This document shows positions 37,487 to 45,123 of a stretch of DNA of 64,000 bases, in pieces (position 1 is the first letter of the stretch; every line of letters begins with the position of its first letter). This DNA is from Terriglobales bacterium (GTDB lineage Bacteria; Acidobacteriota; Terriglobia; Terriglobales; Acidobacteriaceae). The position numbers and the translations under genes are program-made. The notes below the pieces were generated by a model. It had not been told where the DNA came from. It ran no database searches and worked only from the letters and a program-made list of their open reading frames with translations. Location of the stretch: the NCBI GenBank assembly GCA_025934735.1, contig JAICWP010000010.1, positions 1-64,000 of the forward strand, in the 5' to 3' direction.

Positions 37487-39628
37487 ATGGCGAAGATACG
37501 CCGCCGGACAGGGCGGCTTTTTTGTTGGCTGCTGGTGATAGCGGCCGCGGGCGCGCAGGGCAGCACGCCAACCATGACCACGATCAACGACGTGCTGTAC
37601 CGGGCGGATGGCACGCGAGCGCGAGGCACGCTGCTGATTTCGTGGCCGGCGTTCACCACCGCGGACAGCGCGCCGGTGGCGGCGGGGACCATGGACGTGG
37701 CCCTGGGCCCGGATGGCGAAGTTCAGATCGAACTGGCGCCGAACGCGGGAGCAAATCCGGCGGGCACTTACTACAAAGTGGTGCTGAAGCTGGAGGATGG
37801 CACCACGAATACGGAGTACTGGGTGGTGCCGGCGACCTCTCCGGCGACGATTGCGGGTATTCGCAGCCGTATGGTGCCGAGTTCGATGGCGGTGCAGATG
37901 GTGACGCGCGAGTACGTGGACAGCGCGGTGGCGGGAAAGGCTAACGACGCGGCGGTGGTGCACCGGGAAGGGACGGAGGTGGTCAGCGGGAGCAAGCAAT
38001 TCACCGCCGCACCGACGATGCCCGCACCAACGGGCAATGCAGAGGCAGCGAACAAGGGCTACGTGGATGCAGCGGTGGCAGGCATGGGCGCAGGCAACTA
38101 CTTGAGCAAGGGCGGGGACACGATGACGGGGCCGCTGACGTTGGCCGGGGATCCGACCGGGAGCATGCAGGCAAGCACCCGGCATTACGTGGATGCAACC
38201 ACGTCGAATCTGGTGGCGAGCACGGCGCTGAGCACAGCGCCTTCGGCGGGCAAGACGCCGCAGGCGGGGAGCGTCAGTGCGGTGCTGGATCTGGGCTGGC
38301 TGGGAAGTTCGGCGGGGGCGGGCGATCAACTGCTGGGCAAGAGCGCGGGCACAAGCGGCGGCGCCTGGTGGTGGACGTTGCCCACTACGGGCACGAGTGG
38401 ATGCTCCGGGAGCGGAGATAAACTTCTCTACAACGCGAGCACACACGGGCTGACCTGCGGCACCGACCAGACGGGAGGAGGGGCTATCAGCTGGCCGCTG
38501 CTGCCGCCGAATGACAACCTTTCCGACATTGGCGACGGCACGCACCGATTGCGCACGGTGTACGCGGGAAGCTCGATCAACACACCGAAGATCACCGGGA
38601 TAAGCGATAGCACGGTGGTAAGCAATCTTAATTCCGACCTGCTGGACGGGAAACACGGCAATGAGTTCCTGTCGGTGGTTCCGGCACTGAGCGCGAGCGC
38701 GCTGGGCGGGGTAAAAGGGACGGGAAGCTCGCTGCTGTGCAGCGGCAGCGAGAAGATGACGGGGTTCGCCGCCGATGGAACCATGCAATGCGCCACGGAC
38801 CAGACCGGCGGAGGAGGCGTCAGCTGGCCGCTGCTGCCGCCGAATGACAATCTTTCCGACATTGGCGACGGCACGCATGAGCTCCGCAATGTGTACGTGG
38901 GCACGTCGGTGGCGGTGGCGGGGGGCACGGCGGGCACGCTCACGATCAAGGCGAGCCCGAGCACGCTGGATATCGGAGTGCCGGGGAAGGCCTTGCGGCT
39001 GGGGACGTTTACGGCGGGAACGAGTGGGGCACCGGCGGATGCGAATTTCCAGATTTTCAGCAACTCCGCGTCGTCATTTAAAGGCAGCGTGTATTTCGAC
39101 GCAGGTAACGACGGCGCGTCGTCGTTAAACTTCCGCATCGGCCAAGGCGGGACAGTGGTGAGCCGGCTGGCCATCGTGAATAACGGAGCAGCCACGTTCT
39201 CCAATGGCGATGTGACTATTTCCGGGGCATACAAACTAAACACGCCGAAAATAGCCGGCGTGACGGATACGGGAGTGGTAACAAACCTGAACAGCGACAT
39301 GGTGGACGGGAAGCATGCCAGCGGCTTTGCCCAGGGCGGGTTCAGCAGCGTGGCGTATTCGGCGACGCCCAGCTTCGATGCGGGAGCGGCGAGCGCGTTC
39401 AAGATGACGCTGACGGGCGATGTGAGCAGTTCGACGCTGGCGAACGCGGCAGCCGGGCAGATGCTGAGCTTTGTGGTGTGCCAGGATGCTACCGGGAATC
39501 ATAATTTCGTATGGCCGAGCAATATTAAAGGCGGGATGACGGTGGGGCTGCAACCGAGCAAGTGCTCGGCGCAAGTATTTGTGTATGACGGGACGCAGGG
39601 CTGGGCTGTGGGGATGGTGAATCAGTAG
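37487..39628 (+). CDS. Secreted phage-tail-fibre-like repeat protein
   Basis: This 713-residue protein begins with a signal peptide (GRLFCWLLVIAAAGAQG). An N-terminal domain of about 100 residues (NDVLYRADGTRARGTLLISWP) is followed by a long Gly/Ser/Thr-rich region with tail-fibre-like repeats: YVDSAVAGK, YVDAAVAGMG, YLSKGGDTMTGPLTLAGDP, and twice LNSDLLDGKH / LNSDMVDGKH. The same ending is repeated twice (WPLLPPNDNLSDIGDGTH). The C-terminal about 80 residues (ASAFKMTLTGDVSSSTLANA) look like a trimerising fibre tip. The repeat layout of a viral fibre plus a bacterial signal peptide suggests a surface-exposed adhesin rather than a prophage gene; no phage genes surround it. The ATG at 37487 follows AGGGAG. 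The stop TAG merges into a repeat element. Confidence 0.8.
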   Translation: MAKIRRRTGRLFCWLLVIAAAGAQGSTPTMTTINDVLYRADGTRARGTLLISWPAFTTADSAPVAAGTMDVALGPDGEVQIELAPNAGANPAGTYYKVVLKLEDGTTNTEYWVVPATSPATIAGIRSRMVPSSMAVQMVTREYVDSAVAGKANDAAVVHREGTEVVSGSKQFTAAPTMPAPTGNAEAANKGYVDAAVAGMGAGNYLSKGGDTMTGPLTLAGDPTGSMQASTRHYVDATTSNLVASTALSTAPSAGKTPQAGSVSAVLDLGWLGSSAGAGDQLLGKSAGTSGGAWWWTLPTTGTSGCSGSGDKLLYNASTHGLTCGTDQTGGGAISWPLLPPNDNLSDIGDGTHRLRTVYAGSSINTPKITGISDSTVVSNLNSDLLDGKHGNEFLSVVPALSASALGGVKGTGSSLLCSGSEKMTGFAADGTMQCATDQTGGGGVSWPLLPPNDNLSDIGDGTHELRNVYVGTSVAVAGGTAGTLTIKASPSTLDIGVPGKALRLGTFTAGTSGAPADANFQIFSNSASSFKGSVYFDAGNDGASSLNFRIGQGGTVVSRLAIVNNGAATFSNGDVTISGAYKLNTPKIAGVTDTGVVTNLNSDMVDGKHASGFAQGGFSSVAYSATPSFDAGAASAFKMTLTGDVSSSTLANAAAGQMLSFVVCQDATGNHNFVWPSNIKGGMTVGLQPSKCSAQVFVYDGTQGWAVGMVNQ

Positions 39629-39706
39629 GCGAGCTGCGCTCGCCCTGGACGGGGCGGAGTCCCGTCCCCACACGGGCTTGGTCGGGCGGAGCCCCGTCCC
39701 CACACA
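39628..39706 (+). repeat. Double-hairpin repeat element at the fibre gene stop codon
   Basis: The full copy at 39628-39673 begins with the G of the TAG stop (GGCGAGCTGCGCTCGCC). A second partial copy of the GGGG/CCCC half lies at 39681-39706. Confidence 0.85.
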
Positions 39707-39786
39707 TTTCCCTGCACAGGCGAGGGCGCCTGTGCCCACGCAAGTATTTTTTCGGAGAGATGTATCGAGAGCTGTAAGGATTTATT

Positions 39787-40884
39787 CTAAGCCGGCTGGG
39801 CGCTCGGGTTCGTGCCGCCCTTCTCCGCCACGCCGGGATTCTCCTGGTTCAGTTCCCGAGCGGCCTTGCGTCCTAGCGCGGTAACGAATGAGCGCGTGAC
39901 CCGCGTCTCGCTTTCCCGTCCCAGGTGCCGGTCCCGCCCTCGCCCTTCGGCCTGCGGCAATACCCGGTTCACCACTCCCAGCAGGTCAGCCGTCATGCCC
40001 GGCGCCACGCCATGCAGCAGGGCCAGGGCTTTGGCTTGCGGCGAGAGGATGATTTCCGCCTGCCCCCGGCGAACTGCCGCCACAATCCTGCGGGCCGCGC
40101 GGCGCGCGCTCATGGCTGCCACCGGGAGTGTCGCGCCCAGGCTGAACCAGGTGAACTCATCTTCGTTCTTCCCTTTAAAGTACGCGTTCAGGTGCGAGCC
40201 TGTGCGCATCAGGCCGGGCACTACCGTGGTTACCTTGATGCCCTCGCGCCCCAGTTCCGCCCGCAAGCCTTCGGAGAATCCCACCGCGGCGAATTTGGCG
40301 CAGCCGTAGGGCAGCAAATGGGGCACGCTGACCTTCCCGCCGATGGAGGTGATGTTGGCGATGTGCCCGCTGCCGCGCTGCCTCATCTGCGGCAGCACCG
40401 CCAGGGTGGGATAGACGGTGCCCCAGAACATAACGTCCATGGCTTCCTGAAAATCCACCAGCGTTTGCGATTCCAGCGGCCCCACTTGGATGACTCCGGC
40501 ATTGTTCACCAGCACATCAATGTGCCCGAAGCGCGCGGTGGCCTCGTTGACCAGCGTCTGCACATCGTCCTGCACGGCCATATCGCAGGTGACGGCCAGC
40601 ACCTCCGCTCCCTGGTCGGCCAGGCGGGCGCGCGCCGTCTCCAGTTCGCGCTCATCGCGGGCGCAGATCACCAGCCGCGCTCCCTGGGCGGCAAACTCCT
40701 CGGCCAGGGCCAGCCCCAGTCCGCGCGAGCTGCCCGTAATCAGCACTACCTTGCCGGCCACGCTTTCCCCGGAGCGCACCCGCTGGTAGAGCTTCCATCC
40801 CGCCAGCCCCACGCCCACGCCCGCCAGCGTAGCCATGCCCGCCGTAACTCCCGCGCCGATGCCCACCGCCGTTTTCAACCGCAT
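39787..40884 (-). CDS. SDR-family oxidoreductase with N-terminal membrane helix
   Basis: This 365-residue short-chain dehydrogenase has a hydrophobic N-terminal helix (VGIGAGVTAGMATLAGVGVGLAGW) that probably anchors it in the membrane. The NAD(P)-binding motif TGSSRGLG is at residues 50-57, and NNAG marks the fourth strand. The catalytic serine is in ITSIGG and the Tyr-Lys pair in YGCAK near residue 190. After about residue 260 the protein carries a long basic C-terminal extension. The ATG at 40884 lies six bases after GGAGG. The substrate is unknown. Confidence 0.88.
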   Translation of the reverse strand: MRLKTAVGIGAGVTAGMATLAGVGVGLAGWKLYQRVRSGESVAGKVVLITGSSRGLGLALAEEFAAQGARLVICARDERELETARARLADQGAEVLAVTCDMAVQDDVQTLVNEATARFGHIDVLVNNAGVIQVGPLESQTLVDFQEAMDVMFWGTVYPTLAVLPQMRQRGSGHIANITSIGGKVSVPHLLPYGCAKFAAVGFSEGLRAELGREGIKVTTVVPGLMRTGSHLNAYFKGKNEDEFTWFSLGATLPVAAMSARRAARRIVAAVRRGQAEIILSPQAKALALLHGVAPGMTADLLGVVNRVLPQAEGRGRDRHLGRESETRVTRSFVTALGRKAARELNQENPGVAEKGGTNPSAQPA

Positions 40885-40970
40885 GGTTTGCCTCCGCAAT
40901 TCTGGACTTTAAGATGCTTTGTTGTGCTGGTGTGAATCCAGGAAATCTGGAGAGCAAGTACTTTTCCAGT

Positions 40971-41190
40971 CCCACTCAAGCCAAAGGCGGCTTGAGTGGG
41001 GCACCCGAGCTTTTCCCGCTCAAGCCAAAAGCGGGCTTGAGTGGGGCACCCGAGCTTTCTCCCACTCAAGCTAAAGGCGGGCTTGAATGGGGCGCCCGAC
41101 TTGCTCCCACCGAAGCCAGAAGCGCGCTTGAGTGGGGCACCCGAGCTCTCTCCCACTCAAGCTAAAGGCGGGCTTGAATGGGCCACCCGA
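40971..41190 (+). repeat. Array of five 45-bp hairpin repeats
   Basis: Five degenerate units begin at 40971, 41016, 41061, 41107 and 41152. Each contains CTCAAGCC-n-GGCTTGAG or a variant as an inverted repeat, then TGGGGCACCCGAGCTTTCTC. Spacing is 45-46 bp. The array lies upstream of the methyltransferase gene. It has no spacer variation of CRISPR type. Confidence 0.85.
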
Positions 41191-41247
41191 CCAGCCATGC
41201 GCGGGATGAAGTACAATTTCCCCAAATTCACGTGCTTGGGGGTAAGT

Positions 41248-42318
41248 ATGGCGACATCAGGCAAGGCTCCTCAACTGGACGAAGCAAAGCTGAATGCCTT
41301 CATGGAAAAGGCAGTCATGGATATGGGCGCGGCGATGCATGCCACGCTGGTGGTGCTGGGAGACAAACTGGGGCTGTACAAAGCCATGGCCGGGGCGGAC
41401 TGGATCACGCCGGCCGAACTGGCGGCCAAGACCCAAACCGCGGAGCGTTACGTGCGCGAATGGCTGAACGCCAACGCGGCCAGCGGCTGGGTGATGTACG
41501 ACGCCAATACCCGCCGTTACCAACTGCCGCCGGAGCAAGCGTTCGCACTTACGGTGCAGGACCTGCCTGGGGCCTTTCACATCATCTCCTCCTGCTTTAA
41601 GGATGAGCCCAAAATCACGCAGGCCTTTCGCACCGGGGAAGGCGTGGGCTGGCATGAACACGATAGCAACCTGTTCTTCGGCACGGAGCGCTTTTTCCGG
41701 CCCAATTACCAGAACAACCTGCTCAGTTCCTGGATTCCGGCGCTGGAAGGCGTGGCCGCCAAGCTGAAGGCGGGCGCCTCCGTCGCCGACGTGGGCTGCG
41801 GCCACGGAGCTTCCACCCTGCTCATGGCCCGGGCGTTTCCCAAGTCGCGGTTCTACGGTTTCGACTACCACAGCGGCTCCATCGAATACGCGCGCCATGT
41901 CGCCGGGCACGAGGGCCTGCTCGATCAGGTCAGCTTTGAGGTGGCCAGCTCCAAGAGCTATCCGGGCAATGGCGGCTACGACCTGGTCACGTTTTTCGAT
42001 TGCCTGCACGACATGGGCGATCCGACCGGCGCCGCCAAGCACGTTCTTTCCACGCTGAAGCCGGAGGGCACCTGGATGATCGTGGAGCCGTTCGCCAACG
42101 ACCACCCGGAAGAGAACCACAACGCCATCGGGCGCGTGTTCTACTCCGCTTCCACCATGATCTGCACGCCGGCTTCGCTGGCCCAGGAAGTGGGCGCCGG
42201 GCTGGGGGCGCAGGCGGGAGAGGAATGCATCCGCAAGGTGGTGACGGACGCCGGCTTCACGCGGTTCCGCCGTGCCGCGCAGACGCCGTTCAACCTGGTG
42301 TTTGAAGCTCGACGGTGA
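41248..42318 (+). CDS. SAM-dependent methyltransferase
   Basis: This 356-residue protein has an N-terminal winged-helix dimerisation-like region (about 20-110: MGAAMHATLVVLGDKLGLYKAM, LAAKTQTAERYVREWLNA). The Rossmann methyltransferase fold follows, with motif I VADVGCGHGASTLL near residue 180, FYGFDYHSGSIEYA as the second strand, and FFDCLHDMGDP as the post-I region. The arrangement is that of O-methyltransferase-like proteins of the Rv2258c type. The start at 41248 follows GGGGGTAAG. The frame further upstream translates the 45-bp repeats. The substrate is unknown. Confidence 0.87.
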   Translation: MATSGKAPQLDEAKLNAFMEKAVMDMGAAMHATLVVLGDKLGLYKAMAGADWITPAELAAKTQTAERYVREWLNANAASGWVMYDANTRRYQLPPEQAFALTVQDLPGAFHIISSCFKDEPKITQAFRTGEGVGWHEHDSNLFFGTERFFRPNYQNNLLSSWIPALEGVAAKLKAGASVADVGCGHGASTLLMARAFPKSRFYGFDYHSGSIEYARHVAGHEGLLDQVSFEVASSKSYPGNGGYDLVTFFDCLHDMGDPTGAAKHVLSTLKPEGTWMIVEPFANDHPEENHNAIGRVFYSASTMICTPASLAQEVGAGLGAQAGEECIRKVVTDAGFTRFRRAAQTPFNLVFEARR

Positions 42319-42338
42319 GTGGCGAGCTCCGATAGTAC

Positions 42339-42712
42339 AAGCGAGATGCTTCGGGGCTGAAGCCCCTCTGCATGACGCCTTGCGGTAGGCGAACTGCGCT
42401 CGCCCTGGACGGGGCGGAGCCCCGTCCCCACACGGGTGACAGTCAACTGTTCGGTAATGCACGCGAGATGCTTCGGGGCTGAAGCCCCTCTGCATGACGC
42501 CTTAGGCGAGCTGCGCTCGCCCTGGACGGGGCGGAGCCCCGTCCCCACACGGGCCCGGTCGGGGGAAGCCCTGTCCCCACACGCAAGTTAAAAGCAGGTC
42601 CGTCGCTGCGCTCAGAAAGAAAAACCTGGGGCAGCCCGGTGCGACGGGATAACAGTCAACTGTTTGTTGGTGCACGCGAGATGCTTCGGGGCTGAAGCCC
42701 CTCTGCATGACG
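42339..42712 (+). repeat. Cluster of 40-bp and double-hairpin repeats
   Basis: This intergenic region (42319-42732) consists mostly of repeats. 40-bp elements lie at 42339-42377, 42460-42499 and 42673-42712. Double-hairpin elements lie at 42388-42433 and 42505-42550, with a fragment at 42559-42582. The two families alternate in the same orientation, so they appear to spread together. I see no gene here. Confidence 0.88.
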
Positions 42713-42732
42713 CCTTGCGCTCGATCTGGTGC

Positions 42733-43140
42733 TCAGCAGTGTGAGATGCGCTTGCTGGCCGCCTCTCTCAAAACGAGGGCGGTTTTCAAGCTTTGTAATG
42801 CGGCTGCGGGACGGGTGCCGTTCAGCGTCAGACCAATTCCCACGGCTGCACCCGCGACTCCACTGGTGAGGCGAACGACTTTGCCGTAATAGCTAACGCA
42901 AGGCGAAGAGGAAACGGGTGCGGGAAGCGTCAGCTTGAGCTCAACTTCCTCGCCGATAGCCGGGGTGAAACTGGAAAACAGAAACAGGCCGCTAGCGCTG
43001 ATGTCGCGAATGACCGCGGCATGTTCCGCACGGTCAAAAACAATGGACACGGGGAGGATGAGGAGGGTACGGGCTTTGCCGCGCCGGTCTGAGCCGGGGT
43101 GCAGCATGACATCTTGGCCAGCCAGTTTCGGATGTCCCAT
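42733..43140 (-). CDS. PilZ-domain protein
   Basis: This 135-residue protein ends in the repeat-rich region. It holds PilZ-like features: SDRRGKARTLLILPVSIVF with a split Arg motif, RDISASGLFLFS as the second c-di-GMP motif, EVELKLTLPAP, and a closing GVAGAAVGIGLTL. The first motif is RRGKAR instead of the tight RxxxR. It pairs with the next gene upstream in a short minus-strand group with a second PilZ protein. The c-di-GMP target is unknown. Confidence 0.72.
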   Translation of the reverse strand: MGHPKLAGQDVMLHPGSDRRGKARTLLILPVSIVFDRAEHAAVIRDISASGLFLFSSFTPAIGEEVELKLTLPAPVSSSPCVSYYGKVVRLTSGVAGAAVGIGLTLNGTRPAAALQSLKTALVLREAASKRISHC

Positions 43141-43389
43141 GCACTGTTAATAGGGCAAAAGAAGGGCCAGAAGCTGCTGCTTGGGAATCAGTTCTTTAGC
43201 GAAAGTCTTGGGAGTAAGTTTTACCAGCGCACGTACTGCTTACATATCTCCAGCAGGAAATTACGCAAGTAACTCCCAGAGGCCTGTGGCGTTATGGGAA
43301 CCATCAATTTGATAGCACCTGCTACCTGCGAGGACGGCGGTTGGTCGCATTCTGAAAATGGAATAACACGGGAAACAGATGCGGTGGCT

Positions 43390-43701
43390 TCAGTCCATCA
43401 AGGCAAAGGGTTGATCGCAGCGGAAAGCGATGGCGTAGCGGCCCTGGGGTTGGTCCTCTTCCACCCGCACCACCTGGCAGGTACCGCTCAGGCGGATGCT
43501 GCGTTCCAGGCGGGATTCCAGTACCAGCACCAACTCGGTGCGCATGCCCACGGGAAGCAATTTTTCAGCCAGCAACAGCACGCCATCTTTGCTCACATCC
43601 TGGGTCTCGGCGGAGAGGGTCTCTTCACCCTCGAGCGGGCGAACGAAGGCGGGCTGTTTCAGAGGAAAACGGCGGCTTCTGCGGCGTTCCGACTCGTGCA
43701 T
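43390..43701 (-). CDS. PilZ-domain protein
   Basis: This 103-residue protein is a single PilZ domain. RRRSRRFPLKQP provides the RxxxR-type motif near residue 8. TQDVSKDGVLLLAE gives the DxSxxG-like motif, with Lys in place of the second Ser-x. GRYAIAFR closes the barrel. It binds c-di-GMP if the motifs are functional. It lies 190 bases downstream of the LuxR-type regulator and in the same orientation. Confidence 0.82.
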   Translation of the reverse strand: MHESERRRSRRFPLKQPAFVRPLEGEETLSAETQDVSKDGVLLLAEKLLPVGMRTELVLVLESRLERSIRLSGTCQVVRVEEDQPQGRYAIAFRCDQPFALMD

Positions 43702-43894
43702 GTTGAGGTGAGCTGCAAATGCGTTTGAACACCTGACCTGTACATCATCTTCCGGCGCGGGGTGCGGAGTCCAGCATTAATTTGCCTGGGAGCTTGCGAA
43801 TGGATGCTAACGCGGGCACGGATTGATTAGAGCGGAGGATGGCGGGCCGGATTGTCAGGAAAAGCCGGACAGGCACCGGCGCGCAGGCGCGGGC

Positions 43895-44674
43895 TTAGTC
43901 CATGGCCAGCGTGTTGCGCGCACCCGCGGCTGGTTCGCGGGCAGGGTTCTTGCGCCCGCTGCGGGGCGGGTTGCCGTTTTCGTTCTCCGGTGCTTCGCGA
44001 TGGCTGAGGGCATAGAGCACCAGCTCCACGCGGCCGGAAATGCCCAGCTTGTCGAAGATGCGGAACAGGTAATTCTTTACCGTGTGCTCGCTGAGGTTGA
44101 GCTGGCGGGCGATCTCGCGGTTGGTGAGGCCTTCAGCCACGCAGGCGACCACCTGCTCCTCGCGCTTGCTGAGCAGGCTTTTGCCCTTGGCATTCACGAT
44201 GTGCAGCGGGGATACCTGGCCGAGGGCTTGCAGCACGAACTGCAGTTCGTCGTTGTTGGCCCAGATCTGTCCCTGGTGCACGCACACGATGCACTTGCAC
44301 AGCATCTTGAAGGATTGCGATCGGCTGAAAATTCCGCGCGCTCCGGCGCGGAAGGCGTCCACCACCAGGTCGCGCTCGGAGGAATCCAGCAGAAGGACGG
44401 CGCGAGTTTGGGGATGAGAAGTACGCAGCTCGCGCAGCAGCTGAAACCCGCTCAGCGGCCCATCCTGCAGGTTGACGCTGATCACCGCCACCTGCGCCGG
44501 TTCCTGCTTCAATGACTGCAGCACCTCGCTCATGCTGGTGGCGCAGCCGATTACGCGAAAATTGCTGTTGCGCTGCAGGGAACTGGTGAGGAGTTGGCAA
44601 GCCATGCGGTTCTCGTCCGCCACGAGGACGCTGATGGTCTTCTCCGCTTCCGTGGCTGCCGGATGCCCAGGCAA
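43895..44674 (-). CDS. LuxR-family response regulator with degenerate receiver
   Basis: This 259-residue protein has a receiver-like domain (about 12-125) and a LuxR/GerE HTH (about 165-220: LSKREEQVVACVAEGLTNREIA, then HTVKNYLFRIFDKLG). In the receiver the acidic pocket is partly kept (VADENR), but the phospho-acceptor position after the third strand reads AVISVNL instead of LxD. The conserved Lys is replaced too (GIFSRS). It may therefore work without phosphorylation. Start: the TTG at 44674 has AGGAG seven bases upstream. The longer frame to 44818 adds 48 residues without domain similarity. The gene is divergent from the ExeA-TonB gene, which it may regulate (inference). Confidence 0.82.
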   Translation of the reverse strand: MPGHPAATEAEKTISVLVADENRMACQLLTSSLQRNSNFRVIGCATSMSEVLQSLKQEPAQVAVISVNLQDGPLSGFQLLRELRTSHPQTRAVLLLDSSERDLVVDAFRAGARGIFSRSQSFKMLCKCIVCVHQGQIWANNDELQFVLQALGQVSPLHIVNAKGKSLLSKREEQVVACVAEGLTNREIARQLNLSEHTVKNYLFRIFDKLGISGRVELVLYALSHREAPENENGNPPRSGRKNPAREPAAGARNTLAMD

Positions 44675-45123
44675 TAGACTGCTCCTGTTGGGGTAAATGT
44701 ACAGGCGGTAACGGGGGGACGTATGCCTCCAACAAAATACCACGCCGACATCCCCGTACGAAGCACTAAAATGCTCCTGAGCTGGTTTGGGTATTTCAGT
44801 GTATACCATAGTAAACACAGTGATTGTCGTCCAAAGCTTTGCCCGACCGGCACAGAACTTTTTTCCCTAAGGCCGGGTGGACCGGGCCTTTCCTCTCTAA
44901 CGGCAGGAGTCCCCAATTTGCCGGGCCGGCAGTGTGCTCCAGCGGGACTTCCGTTGGTAACCTGCGAACGAACCGAGGTGGGTCGGGCGGAGCCGGCGGG
45001 GCTGGCGGCGCGTGGTAGTATCGGTAAAACCTGAGCAGCGCGCCGCTGGCCACCCACACAGGCGCGCCCCAGGATGAGCCGCACAGTTTTTCCCCAATAG
45101 CGTGCGGCGGGCTGTTCAAGAGC
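44675..45123. other. Divergent intergenic region
   Basis: About 450 bases lie between the LuxR-type regulator and the ExeA-TonB gene. No reading frame here is convincing. It should contain promoters in both directions and perhaps binding sites of the regulator. I could not identify specific boxes. Confidence 0.4.

Noticed and set aside
37424-38878. 484-codon minus-strand frame
   Set aside because: It is antisense to the fibre-like gene and created by its repeated sequence. It has no start-site support.
40971-41190. CRISPR array
   Set aside because: The units are hairpin-containing and degenerate, have no unique spacers of constant size, and no cas genes are present.
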